Positions 8,411 through 16,678 of a stretch of 49,349 nucleotides of DNA are shown here, piece after piece. The notes beneath the pieces are model-generated. The model did no database searches and was not told where the DNA came from. It saw nothing but the letters and a program-made list of their open reading frames with translations. The DNA is from CAZDAW01 sp964503685 (GTDB lineage: Bacteria > Chloroflexota > Anaerolineae > Anaerolineales > Anaerolineaceae). The first letter of the stretch is position 1. The number at the start of each line of letters is the position of its first letter. Where the stretch lies: contig CAZDAW010000013.1 of NCBI GenBank assembly GCA_964503685.1, forward strand, positions 1-49,349, read 5' to 3'. The position numbers and the translations under genes were made by a program.

Positions 8411-8439
8411 AGGATACCCTATGAAAGGTGGACTGTCAA
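8411..8439 (-). promoter_or_regulatory. Promoter of the SRP RNA gene
   Basis: Read on the minus strand: TTGACA (8434-8439), exactly 17 nt, then TATCCT (8411-8416). Transcription would start about 8404-8407, at the base of the SRP RNA terminal helix. It is the best -35 match in this part of the window, as expected for a highly expressed RNA. Confidence 0.8.
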
Positions 8440-8470
8440 CCGTTGCTTTGCTTTATAGCGAATATTTAAG

Positions 8471-8499
8471 TTGCCAGCATAAGGACTATCGGCTAAAAT
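8471..8499 (+). promoter_or_regulatory. Promoter of holB, apparently leaderless
   Basis: TTGCCA (8471-8476), a 17-nt spacer and TAAAAT (8494-8499). Only 7 nt separate the -10 hexamer from the ATG at 8507, so the transcript would begin at or next to the start codon. No SD is present. Confidence 0.65.
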
Positions 8500-8506
8500 T
8501 CATCCC

Positions 8507-9532
8507 ATGAATTGGGATATGATTGGCAATGAGTGGGCTGTTCAACTCTTGAAACAGCATATTGTAAGCAAGGAAATTCGGCATGCTTATTTGTTTACTG
8601 GCCCTCCTGGTGTAGGTCGACGGACACTCGCTTTGCGCTTTGCGCAAGGGATTAATTGCCCTCAACCTTTATCTCTTGGTGAACCTTGTCGGACCTGTCG
8701 AACATGTATCCAAATCGAGAATATGCAACACCCGGATTTATCGATTGTACAACTTGAAGAGGGTAATTCTGTTATCAGGATTGAACAAATTCGCACACTT
8801 CAGCGAGAACTTTCTTTATCACCATACGAAGCATCGTTTCGTATAGCGCTCCTGGATGATTTCCAAGCGGCAAATGCCAACGCTCAAAATGCTTTGTTGA
8901 AGACGTTGGAAGAAGCGCCGCCCAAAGTAGTGCTTATCTTAACGGCTGAGTATTCAGAAGCCCTTTTACCCACAATTATTTCACGCTGTGAGGTACTCAG
9001 ATTGAGGCCATTGCATGTGGTTTCTATCGAAGAGCGCTTATGCAGGCAGTTTGGGATACCCGCGGAAGAAGCAAAACTTTTGGCGCATCTTTCCAGTGGT
9101 CGAATAGGAACGGCGATAACATATCATACTCACCCAGAATTGTTGGAAAAAAGAAGAGAATGGATAAAAGATCTCAATAACCTTTTATCGGCTAATCGGT
9201 GTGATCGTTTTGCCTATGCTCAATCTGTAACCGAAACTCGTGGAAAGGAGAGGGGAGATATTAAGGAAAACCTTTGTCATTTATTTGAGGTTTGGATATC
9301 CTATTGGCGTGATGCTTTGCTTTGCAAAGCGCATGCTGATGTGCCCCTGGTTAATTTCGATGAAAGGGCTGCTATCCAGAAAACAGCCGAAGCGTTGGAC
9401 ACTAAATCCTTATGCCAGATTCTCACAAAGCTGGGAAATAGTCAGACCATGATCGAGGAAAATGTTAACTTACGGTTGATAATGGAGGTGCTTTTGCTCG
9501 ATCTGCCGCGGATAAATAATCAATCCGGGTGA
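8507..9532 (+). CDS. holB: DNA polymerase III delta-prime subunit
   Basis: This 341-residue AAA+ clamp-loader subunit has a Walker A-like FTGPPGVGRRT (Lys replaced by Arg), a zinc-binding Cys cluster (EPCRTCRTC, about residue 62), a Walker B-like region RIALLDDFQAAN, NALLKTLEEAP, and the conserved sensor SRC motif in IISRCEVLRL. The Lys-to-Arg change in Walker A suggests it does not hydrolyse ATP, as is known for several delta-prime proteins. The SRC Arg finger should act in trans on DnaX. The N-terminal WDMIGNEWAVQLLK is the standard family start. A tight promoter suggests a leaderless message. It is divergent from the SRP RNA and converges with the binding-protein gene, with 6 nt between their stop codons. 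Confidence 0.92.
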   Translation: MNWDMIGNEWAVQLLKQHIVSKEIRHAYLFTGPPGVGRRTLALRFAQGINCPQPLSLGEPCRTCRTCIQIENMQHPDLSIVQLEEGNSVIRIEQIRTLQRELSLSPYEASFRIALLDDFQAANANAQNALLKTLEEAPPKVVLILTAEYSEALLPTIISRCEVLRLRPLHVVSIEERLCRQFGIPAEEAKLLAHLSSGRIGTAITYHTHPELLEKRREWIKDLNNLLSANRCDRFAYAQSVTETRGKERGDIKENLCHLFEVWISYWRDALLCKAHADVPLVNFDERAAIQKTAEALDTKSLCQILTKLGNSQTMIEENVNLRLIMEVLLLDLPRINNQSG

Positions 9533-9538
9533 GTTATC

Positions 9539-10582
9539 TCAATTAATGAATTGGTTGGTATAAGCTTTATTTAAATCCAATGGTTTTTCAAGTAGCCCAA
9601 TTTCTAATAATAATTTTTGCATATTTTCCCAACCAATTGGATCTGAATATCCAATTCTTTCTGCTTGCCATTGGTTGATTGAAGTGTCCAGGATGAAATT
9701 CTGTGTGTCAAGACTTTCTTGATCCAGGGTTTTGATATTCCTGAGAGCAGCCCGATAACCGTCAGGTGCGTTATCAATCGTATGCGCCAAACCTTCCAGA
9801 AATGCATCAACCATATTTTGTACAAGTTCAGGATTTTCATTCAATGTTGTTTCATTCGTTACAAGACCGTACGAAGCTAACTGGGAATATCTTGCAACAG
9901 GAAGGTTCGTTACCGGCACCAGCGATTGAATATAGAGTGCTTCGCTTGTCGATGCGATAACCGCCTGTACTCGATCTGACCTTAATGCATCCAATTGTGT
10001 GTAACCAATTGAATCTAAAGTAATGTCGCTTTCTTTAACATCCCCTTCTTTCAGTAAAGCCTGTAAACCTATATAATTTGCTCCATATAACCCGGGTATA
10101 CCGATATGCTTGTTTGCCAGTTCTTGTGGTGTGTTTATCTCTAATTCCTTTTTCGCGACAACTGAAACCGGGTATCTTTGATACCATGCCATAACATAAA
10201 CAACAGGTAATCCCTGAGCGCGCGCCAGCAATACAGTCTCGCTAGATGCTATAGCAAATTGTAATTCATTCTTCCCGACTTGAGCTACTGCTTCGCTTTC
10301 AAATCCGTAATTGATGACTACGTCCAATCCTCGTTGTCGAAAATATCCAGCGCTAATTGAAAGATACAAGGGAGCAAGCTGGATACTCGGGGCAAAACCT
10401 ACGGGGAGGATAATTTGCTTTCGGGATTGTTTTTGCGATATGATATCTGGTGTCTGTGTCAAAGGTATCTGATCGTTTTCTATCTCAGATGAGCGGATAG
10501 GATTAACTTGGCTACCATCACAGGCTGTCAGGATGGCGGCAAAAATTAATAAAAAACATAAACATTTCTGATAGATTTGCAA
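9539..10582 (-). CDS. ABC transporter substrate-binding lipoprotein, NMT1/THI5-SsuA type
   Basis: This 347-residue protein has an N-terminal signal with a lipobox (ILTAC, Cys21). The mature part begins with an ILPVGFAPSIQLAPLYLSI-like segment, the strand typical of the NMT1/SsuA/TauA family, followed by GYFRQRGLDVVINYG and a two-lobe periplasmic-binding fold. Family members bind pyrimidine precursors of thiamine, sulfonates, nitrate or riboflavin. The residues seen do not settle which. No permease or ATPase gene lies nearby, so the transporter partners must be elsewhere. It is the last gene of a maf > PBP > rsgA > this-gene run, starting 9 nt after rsgA. The location may be simple read-through rather than a functional link. 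It is exported and anchored on the outer face of the membrane. Confidence 0.87.
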   Translation of the reverse strand: MQIYQKCLCFLLIFAAILTACDGSQVNPIRSSEIENDQIPLTQTPDIISQKQSRKQIILPVGFAPSIQLAPLYLSISAGYFRQRGLDVVINYGFESEAVAQVGKNELQFAIASSETVLLARAQGLPVVYVMAWYQRYPVSVVAKKELEINTPQELANKHIGIPGLYGANYIGLQALLKEGDVKESDITLDSIGYTQLDALRSDRVQAVIASTSEALYIQSLVPVTNLPVARYSQLASYGLVTNETTLNENPELVQNMVDAFLEGLAHTIDNAPDGYRAALRNIKTLDQESLDTQNFILDTSINQWQAERIGYSDPIGWENMQKLLLEIGLLEKPLDLNKAYTNQFIN

Positions 10583-10591
10583 AGGCGCCTC

Positions 10592-11503
10592 TTATTCATT
10601 ACCATATCTGAGTCGAACATAGGATTTATATCTTTCAGGATGAATGCGGCCTTCTGTAACGGCAGATATTACCGCGCATCCCGGTTCATTGATGTGCGTA
10701 CAATCACTGAATTGGCAACCGGATACCAGTGAGCCAATTTCGCGAAAATACCCATCAATCTCTTCTGGTTGTGTGTCCCACAATGCCAGCGCTTTAATCC
10801 CAGGCGTATCAGCGACGTAGCCTCCACCCGAGATCGGAAATAGCTCACGCACGACTGTTGTATGACGCCCCTTACTTGTTGCCTGGCTTACATCCATAAC
10901 AGAGAGCCCCAGTCCCGGCTGAATCCGGTTTAGAAGACTGGATTTACCCACTCCTGAGGGTCCCGCTAAAGCAGAAACCTTTCCCACTAAGCGTTGGCTT
11001 AATTCTGTAATTCCCATTTCCAGTCGGACTGAAGTGTAAATTACAGGATAATCTAACTGTTCATAATGTCCAAACAATTCTTTCGCATGGTCCAGACCAA
11101 CCAGATCCACCTTGTTTGCGACGATAATTGCTGGTATTTTCTGCTTTTCAGCAATGACTAAAAAACGATCCAACATTCGAAGATGGGGTTCGGGCTGAGA
11201 ACAGGCAAATACAATGACCACTTGATCTGGGTTGGATAGTATAATTTGCCGGTAGATCCCTCGTGGTGTTGGATCCAGGCGAATCAACTCATGGTGACGT
11301 GGCAAGACAGCCTCTATGATTCCCGTATCCTTTTCTAACAGACTTAATTCAACCCAATCACCTACTGCGATAATATCACCCAAAATGGGGCCTTTTTTCA
11401 ATCTTCCTCGAAGCCGACAAGTGAGTCTGCCAGCGGTTTCTGTGTCAACTGTATAAAAACCAGATTGTGAACGGACTACCAGACCTTGTAATGTTTCTTT
11501 CAT
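10592..11503 (-). CDS. rsgA: Small ribosomal subunit biogenesis GTPase RsgA
   Basis: This 303-residue protein has the circularly permuted G-motif order of RsgA/YjeQ: an N-terminal OB-fold (residues about 1-65, with GDIIAVGDWVEL), G4 NKVDL (about residue 130), G1/P-loop AGPSGVGKSSLLN (about 180), a G3-like DTPG (about 235), and a C-terminal zinc-binding module with Cys/His spacing CQFSDCTHINEPGC. It assists late maturation of the 30S subunit in the cytoplasm. It begins 23 nt after the PBP stop and ends 9 nt before the lipoprotein gene, so it is part of the maf operon. The length is normal and no motif is missing. Confidence 0.96.
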   Translation of the reverse strand: MKETLQGLVVRSQSGFYTVDTETAGRLTCRLRGRLKKGPILGDIIAVGDWVELSLLEKDTGIIEAVLPRHHELIRLDPTPRGIYRQIILSNPDQVVIVFACSQPEPHLRMLDRFLVIAEKQKIPAIIVANKVDLVGLDHAKELFGHYEQLDYPVIYTSVRLEMGITELSQRLVGKVSALAGPSGVGKSSLLNRIQPGLGLSVMDVSQATSKGRHTTVVRELFPISGGGYVADTPGIKALALWDTQPEEIDGYFREIGSLVSGCQFSDCTHINEPGCAVISAVTEGRIHPERYKSYVRLRYGNE

Positions 11504-11526
11504 AGAATGATCAATATGGGGTCTTT

Positions 11527-13755
11527 TTAGTTTCCTGAGGAACCTTCTTCCTCTCCTTCATAACCCTCGGGTGTATCTGTGATGGGTGGTGTGGCAGTTC
11601 GGGTGACGTAATAGGTTGATTCCCAGGGATACAGACGGCCCGGCTGGCCACGGAAATAGATTTCAACCACCCGACGGAATATTGGAGCAGCAAAATCGGA
11701 GCCCTCCCCTTGATTCTCTGCGATCACTGCCACAGCTATATCTGGTTTATTGGGTCGTTTAGCATCTGTGTATCCGGCAAACCAGGCATGTGGTTTTTCA
11801 ACTGAGGTTTGCGCTGTACCTGTTTTCCCATAGACCGGAATTTGTAATCCGGAAAAAGTTCGATAAGCCGTACCTCTTGGGTTATCCGTAACGCTTAACA
11901 TGGCGCTTTTGATAATTTCCATGTTTTTTTCACTGATTGGCAGCTTTCCAATTTCTTTGGGCTCGAAAGTATATGTTGGTGTACCATCTGGGGTAGTAAT
12001 TTTTTCGATAATTTGTGGTTGGTGAAGTGTGCCGCCGTTACCGATGGCTGCTACAAAATTGGCTACTTGCAAGGGCGTGACGGTCATTGTTCCTTGACCA
12101 ATCGCCAGTTGAACGGCGTCAAAATCGGATTCCGGATCTGGCATTGAACCACTGGCTTCTGCAATATGACCAATTCCTGTTGGTTTTCCTAATCCAAAGG
12201 AACGAGCCATTTCTGATATTGCTTTGGTAAGGCCATTCTGATATAGATTTAATCCAATGTGCCAGAAAAATGGATTGCACGAACGCATTAAACCTTCTGG
12301 AAGATTGACCTTTCCACTGGGGGGGTATTCTTTTGCCAGTGTCCAGTCATGTAGGGTGACGCCAGGGAGTTCAGTAAAATCATACCCACACTCAAAAGTC
12401 GTGTCTTGAGTGAAAAGTCCACTTTCTAATGCAGCGGCCATGGTAATAATTTTAAAAACTGAACCAAGGGGATATTGTCCTTGAGCAGCCCGGTTTAAGA
12501 GAGGCTGTTGATTGTTGTTTAATAATTCAGTTAACAGCGAGTTGTTATAATTTGTTGGTTCAAAGACATTTGGGTCAAAACCAGGTGATGAAGCCATAGC
12601 CAATACTCGCCCTGTATCGCGTTCGAGTACGACGACTGCACCGACAAAACCTGCAATGGCCCGTTGAGCGCCTAACTGGAGGTCTTTATCTAATGTCGTG
12701 TAGATTGACTGTGATGGCTGTGGGTCTGTTTCAGCCAGACGAGTGACGATTTGGCCCTGCGGATCTACAACATATAAAGATGCGCCATGTTTTCCGGCCA
12801 GATATTGCTCACCCCATTTTTCCAGGCCCGAATAGCCCACTTTTTCATCGCCGCGGTAGCCTTGCCGGCGGTAGGCTTCCAGTTCAGCCTCAGGTATAGA
12901 AATAACATACCCGGTCGCATGAGGAGAAATTCCGCCATCGAAATAGAATCGGGAGCGAAAAGCGTTCATAACGACACCACTGTAGCTGGAAAGAGTCCCA
13001 TATAATGGTTCTACTTCTTGAGCAGAAGCCTCGCCAATAGGCACATACCATTCTGGGGCGGCAAGTGCATAACGGCTCTTGATCGTTTCAAATGGAAGGC
13101 CCGTTAACCGGGAGAGTAGATCAACAAGACTTTCTTCAAAATTTGGGTCGATTTGCCCTGGCACGACGCCCAAGGCTACTGCATCTGCCTGAGCAGCTAT
13201 GGCTTCTTCGTTTTTATCGTAGATGTTTCCCCTTGCGGGAATTTTATAGTCGATTTTTAATTGATTGCCGCCATGCAGTTCGGGCATAATCAAACCGTCT
13301 TCCCATTGGATGAGCCACTTCCCGTTTTCCATAGACATGTTCATTACCATATCGCGGGTAATATCACCCAATAATGTTGTATGGAAGATGATGCGATAAG
13401 CAACCTGTGCACTGCGCGGATTCGTCAGCGCTGAGAGCACCTCAAAATCTAAGCGGGATAAGTTCAGGTTGATGGCTACGTCTCGGTAACGAGTCTCGAA
13501 ATCAGCCCCGCTGATTGCATCCCGATTCACCTGGGTGATCATCGAATACATGAGTTGATAATCATCTTTTTGCCAGGCTTCCAGAAAAGTGCGCGCGGCT
13601 TCTCTTACGTCAGGTACGTGCGTGCTCCTCACCGGCGGAGCCGGCAATGTCGAAGTGGGTGTTATGGTGGCTTTTTCTTCCGTATTCAGGGGGCCTTTAC
13701 ACCCGGCAATGATAGCCAGAATAACGAGCGTAACTATTAAGCGATGGAATTTCAT
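11527..13755 (-). CDS. Penicillin-binding protein, transpeptidase with NTF2-like N-terminal domain
   Basis: This 742-residue class B PBP begins with a hydrophobic signal ending IIAGC, a probable lipobox with Cys19 (it could also act as a simple membrane anchor). Residues about 45-160 form an NTF2-like/MecA_N domain. A PBP dimerisation region with the conserved PARGNIYD (172-180) follows, and then the transpeptidase domain with S432-VF-K435, S492-C-N494 and K644-T-G. A Pro/Glu/Gly-rich tail closes it. The architecture resembles PBP2a/PBP3 rather than elongasome PBP2. The reaction is cross-linking of peptidoglycan outside the membrane. Its ATG immediately follows the maf stop (TGAATG), so translation is coupled. 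It implies a peptidoglycan-containing wall. The MecA_N-like domain occurs in low-affinity PBPs, but resistance cannot be inferred. Confidence 0.92.
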   Translation of the reverse strand: MKFHRLIVTLVILAIIAGCKGPLNTEEKATITPTSTLPAPPVRSTHVPDVREAARTFLEAWQKDDYQLMYSMITQVNRDAISGADFETRYRDVAINLNLSRLDFEVLSALTNPRSAQVAYRIIFHTTLLGDITRDMVMNMSMENGKWLIQWEDGLIMPELHGGNQLKIDYKIPARGNIYDKNEEAIAAQADAVALGVVPGQIDPNFEESLVDLLSRLTGLPFETIKSRYALAAPEWYVPIGEASAQEVEPLYGTLSSYSGVVMNAFRSRFYFDGGISPHATGYVISIPEAELEAYRRQGYRGDEKVGYSGLEKWGEQYLAGKHGASLYVVDPQGQIVTRLAETDPQPSQSIYTTLDKDLQLGAQRAIAGFVGAVVVLERDTGRVLAMASSPGFDPNVFEPTNYNNSLLTELLNNNQQPLLNRAAQGQYPLGSVFKIITMAAALESGLFTQDTTFECGYDFTELPGVTLHDWTLAKEYPPSGKVNLPEGLMRSCNPFFWHIGLNLYQNGLTKAISEMARSFGLGKPTGIGHIAEASGSMPDPESDFDAVQLAIGQGTMTVTPLQVANFVAAIGNGGTLHQPQIIEKITTPDGTPTYTFEPKEIGKLPISEKNMEIIKSAMLSVTDNPRGTAYRTFSGLQIPVYGKTGTAQTSVEKPHAWFAGYTDAKRPNKPDIAVAVIAENQGEGSDFAAPIFRRVVEIYFRGQPGRLYPWESTYYVTRTATPPITDTPEGYEGEEEGSSGN

Positions 13756-14514
13756 TCACACCTCTTCAATTTCTTGTTTCTCGCGGTAATATTCAATAGA
13801 TGCTTCATCTAAAATTTTTGAATAGATTGGACAGATATAATTCAAAGTTTTCTGGCACATTTCTGGAATATCTGATTGGGGATTTAAACCAATGCCCTGA
13901 AAGGCGCGCATCAGATGGCAAAGTGGTAATCCCATTACACTGGCGTAGCATCCGTTGATAGTCTTAACTGGATGAAAACCGGTATGTTGAATTGCGTAAG
14001 CCCCCGCTTTATCTAAAGGATCTCCGGTGTTTACATAATTCATTATTTCCTGTTCGGTATAATCTCTCATGAACACATCGGATATGGAAAGCGTTTTTAT
14101 CATGACCTGATCTGAGTTGCGCCGTAAAACAATACCAGTCAATACCTGGTGTTGGCGTCCTCGCAATTGTTGTAACATTTGGATCGCGTGTGTCTTGTTT
14201 TCCGGCTTTCCCATCAACATTTTACCATCAACGACCACCGTGTCTGCCCCCACAAGCACGCTATCTGATGGAACTTTGTTGGCGGCAGCGAGTACCTTGT
14301 TCTCGGCCAGGCGCGAAACATACTCCACCGGATTTTCATCAGCCAGAGGCTGCTCATCAATGGGAATTGATAAAACTTTAAATTCCCAACCAAACAGGTG
14401 AAATAACTCACGCCGACGTGGCGAATTAGATGCCAGATATAAATGTGAAATTGCATTCAATGGTTTTATTGTCTCCAAAACCTGTTTCGATATTCTATTG
14501 AACGATTCTAACAC
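13756..14514 (-). CDS. maf: Maf-family nucleotide pyrophosphatase with C-terminal extension
   Basis: The Maf core spans about residues 25-205: LYLASNSPRRRELF, YVSRLAENK, VGADTVVVDGKMLMGKP, RGRQHQVLTG, and DPLDKAGAYAIQ. The family removes modified or canonical NTPs (for example dTTP/UTP or m7GTP) by hydrolysis to the monophosphate. The start is GTG at 14514. The protein is 252 residues, whereas most Maf proteins are about 190-205. It carries about 25 extra N-terminal residues and about 40 extra C-terminal residues containing two Cys (CQKTLNYIC) and a charged end. It is the first gene of the operon with the PBP, rsgA and lipoprotein genes, and its stop abuts the PBP ATG. The extra tail is not recognised. 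Confidence 0.9.
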   Translation of the reverse strand: MLESFNRISKQVLETIKPLNAISHLYLASNSPRRRELFHLFGWEFKVLSIPIDEQPLADENPVEYVSRLAENKVLAAANKVPSDSVLVGADTVVVDGKMLMGKPENKTHAIQMLQQLRGRQHQVLTGIVLRRNSDQVMIKTLSISDVFMRDYTEQEIMNYVNTGDPLDKAGAYAIQHTGFHPVKTINGCYASVMGLPLCHLMRAFQGIGLNPQSDIPEMCQKTLNYICPIYSKILDEASIEYYREKQEIEEV

Positions 14515-14723
14515 ACTCTTTTACCTATCTGGTTAAGGCTATAATTATTTGTATTTATTGCGTATAATTTCCAGAAAACATTCGCTTAGCATAACATGGA
14601 TAGATCATATAACTGTTGGCAGTTAAATGGTGAATGAAATCGAGCAACTTGTTCTGCAAGAGAGAGCGCCAGAATGGAACGCGGTATAATTATAAATACT
14701 GCAGAAAATATCTGGAGATGGTT

Positions 14724-15134
14724 ATGGAAAAAAAAATTCGTGTTTTAGTCGCCAAACCCGGTTTAGATGGACACGATCGGGGCGCTAAAGTAATTGCGCG
14801 AGCCTTGCGCGATGCAGGAATGGAAGTAATCTATACGGGTTTACGGCAAACTCCTGAAATGATAGCAGAGGCTGCATTGCAAGAAGATGTTGATGCAATT
14901 GGTCTTTCTATTCTATCAGGCGCTCACATGGCTCTGGTTCCACGAATTTTAGAGTTGTTAAAAGCAAATGGACAGGATCAAGTAAAAGTCTTTGTTGGTG
15001 GTATTATCCCGGAAGAGGATATTCCACAATTGAAGAAGGCAGGTGTCAGTGGGGTATATACACCCGGTACGCTCACTGAGGATGCTATTCGCGATATCCG
15101 TAAAGCTGTATCGGGCGAAGAAATCGTTGCTTAG
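14724..15134 (+). CDS. Cobalamin-binding subunit of methylmalonyl-CoA mutase
   Basis: This 136-residue protein is a stand-alone B12-binding domain. It has the hallmark DGHDRGAK loop (the lower-axial His ligand is in DxHxxG), followed by the SILSGAH and FVGGIIP strands of the Rossmann-like fold. It matches the C-terminal domain/small subunit of methylmalonyl-CoA or related acyl-CoA mutases. The ATG at 14724 is chosen because GGAG (14714-14717) lies 6 nt before it. Longer in-frame starts have no SD. A TATAAT at 14685-14690 may be its -10, without a clear -35. It is followed after 9 nt by meaB, the mutase chaperone. The large catalytic subunit is not in the window. The likely role is propionyl/methylmalonyl-CoA to succinyl-CoA isomerisation. 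Confidence 0.9.
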   Translation: MEKKIRVLVAKPGLDGHDRGAKVIARALRDAGMEVIYTGLRQTPEMIAEAALQEDVDAIGLSILSGAHMALVPRILELLKANGQDQVKVFVGGIIPEEDIPQLKKAGVSGVYTPGTLTEDAIRDIRKAVSGEEIVA

Positions 15135-15143
15135 TGTAACCAG

Positions 15144-16121
15144 ATGAGTTTGGTCGATTCCGTTCTTGCAGGTGATCGTCTGGCTTTAGCCCGATTGCTC
15201 ACCCAGGTTGAAAATGGTACGCCAGATGGGCGCGCCGCATTAAATGAGTTGTTTCCTTATACCGGAAAAGCGCGATTGATCGGCGTTACCGGCGCGCCAG
15301 GTACGGGCAAGTCTTCTCTTGTCAATCAATTGGTGCGTTCCTACCGGAGATCAACGGATAGGCAGCTTGCCCGAAAAATTGCGGTTATTGCTGTGGATCC
15401 TTCCAGCCCGTTTTCGGGTGGGGCGGTTTTGGGAGATAGAGTACGGATGCGCGATTTAGCGGGAGACAGTGGGGTGTTTATCCGATCAATGGCTTCAAGA
15501 GGCGCTTTAGGCGGCCTGGCTTGTACGACTGCTGTTGTGGCGCAAGTGTTTGACGCTGCAGGATACGATCCAATTTTCATTGAAACTGTTGGTTCTGGAC
15601 AGTCGGAGGTGGAAATTGCACGTCTGGCGCATACAACGCTTGTTGTTGAAGCGCCAGGTCTGGGTGATGATATTCAGGCTATTAAAGCTGGAATTCTGGA
15701 AATCGCTGATGTTCTTGTCATTAATAAAGCTGACCAGCCAGGCGCTGAAAATTCGGAACGGGTTTTACGCAGCATGCTTGAATTGGCAGGTTCATTCAGC
15801 CAGGCTGACAAGGATGAAAAAACAATTCAATGGTTTCCACCAATAATAATGACCGTTGCCACTGAAGGCGTTGGCATAGAGGCTTTAATCGAAACCATTC
15901 AAAAACATGAGAATTATCTATGCCAGAGCGGAAAATGGAGATCTCACGAGCGTTTCCGGTTAAAATCAGAATTGGATATGTTGTTGAGAGATACGTTGGT
16001 TTCTCACTGGCGGGCAAATGTTGTTGAACGGGTGTACGAAGATGTATTGGATAAGCTCGTTGAACGGCAAATTTCCCCCTGGGAGGCGGTTAATTATCTG
16101 CTTAAAGGAGTGGCTTTATGA
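15144..16121 (+). CDS. meaB: MeaB/ArgK-family G-protein chaperone of methylmalonyl-CoA mutase
   Basis: This 325-residue P-loop GTPase has G1 GAPGTGKSSL (about residue 50), VDPSSPFSGGAVLGDRVRM (the MeaB family signature), ETVGSGQSEV with the G3-region, and NKADQ as G4. MeaB/MMAA proteins gate cobalamin loading and rescue of adenosylcobalamin-dependent acyl-CoA mutases. The adjacent B12-binding subunit 9 nt upstream confirms the context. Its stop overlaps the ATG of the next gene by 4 nt. No truncation or odd residue was noticed. Confidence 0.95.
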   Translation: MSLVDSVLAGDRLALARLLTQVENGTPDGRAALNELFPYTGKARLIGVTGAPGTGKSSLVNQLVRSYRRSTDRQLARKIAVIAVDPSSPFSGGAVLGDRVRMRDLAGDSGVFIRSMASRGALGGLACTTAVVAQVFDAAGYDPIFIETVGSGQSEVEIARLAHTTLVVEAPGLGDDIQAIKAGILEIADVLVINKADQPGAENSERVLRSMLELAGSFSQADKDEKTIQWFPPIIMTVATEGVGIEALIETIQKHENYLCQSGKWRSHERFRLKSELDMLLRDTLVSHWRANVVERVYEDVLDKLVERQISPWEAVNYLLKGVAL

Positions 16122-16666
16122 TTTATGGTGACAATATTCGCTTGCGAGCCCCTACGCGGTCGGATATACCAACTTTTGTTTCGTGGTTTAACGATCCAGA
16201 GGTAACCGCAGGTTTATTGATGACCTTTCCGTTGTCAATTGAGGATGAAGAATCATGGTTTAACAATATGCAACAAACACCCATAGAGGAACATCCGTTA
16301 GTAATTGATGTCCTCAAAGGGGATAATTGGATTACGATTGGCAACAGTAGTTTTCATAAGATCGATTGGCGTAATCGGGTAGCAGAAATTGGTATTGTCA
16401 TTGGGGAAAAGGCCTATTGGAATAGCGGTTACGGGACACAGGCGATGTATTTGCTTGTCCAACATGGTTTTGGTATGCTTAACCTGAACAGGATATTTTT
16501 GCACGTTTTTGCTAATAATCCACGCGCCATCCGTTGTTATGAGAAGGTCGGATTTGTTCATGAAGGATGTTTACGGCAGAATGTTTATAAAAATGGAATG
16601 TATGTTGATGTAATTGTAATGAGTATTTTGCGTTCGGAATGGAATCAAATCAATAAAAAAAATTAA
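16118..16666 (+). CDS. GNAT-family N-acetyltransferase, RimJ/RimL-like
   Basis: This 182-residue protein has the GNAT fold of the Acetyltransf_3 group: an N-terminal IRLRAPTRSDIPTFVSWFNDPEV, central beta strands ending in IGIVIGEKAYWNSGYGTQA (the acetyl-CoA pyrophosphate loop has the G-x-G-x-A-like GYGTQA), and NPRAIRCYEKVGFVHEG, the usual motif B. The substrate is not identifiable; relatives acetylate ribosomal proteins, antibiotics or small amines. It overlaps meaB by 4 nt (ATGA), has AAGGAG 8 nt upstream, and is followed 12 nt later by prs. It therefore sits in an operon of unrelated housekeeping functions. Confidence 0.87.
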   Translation: MIYGDNIRLRAPTRSDIPTFVSWFNDPEVTAGLLMTFPLSIEDEESWFNNMQQTPIEEHPLVIDVLKGDNWITIGNSSFHKIDWRNRVAEIGIVIGEKAYWNSGYGTQAMYLLVQHGFGMLNLNRIFLHVFANNPRAIRCYEKVGFVHEGCLRQNVYKNGMYVDVIVMSILRSEWNQINKKN

Positions 16667-16678
16667 TGGGAGCCTGAT

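Noticed and set aside
8224..8424. 66-codon plus-strand frame across the SRP RNA
   Set aside because: The stretch is explained by the SRP RNA and its promoter on the opposite strand.
8507..9532. Lys-to-Arg change in the Walker A of holB as a defect
   Set aside because: Delta-prime subunits often do not hydrolyse ATP, so it is normal for the family.
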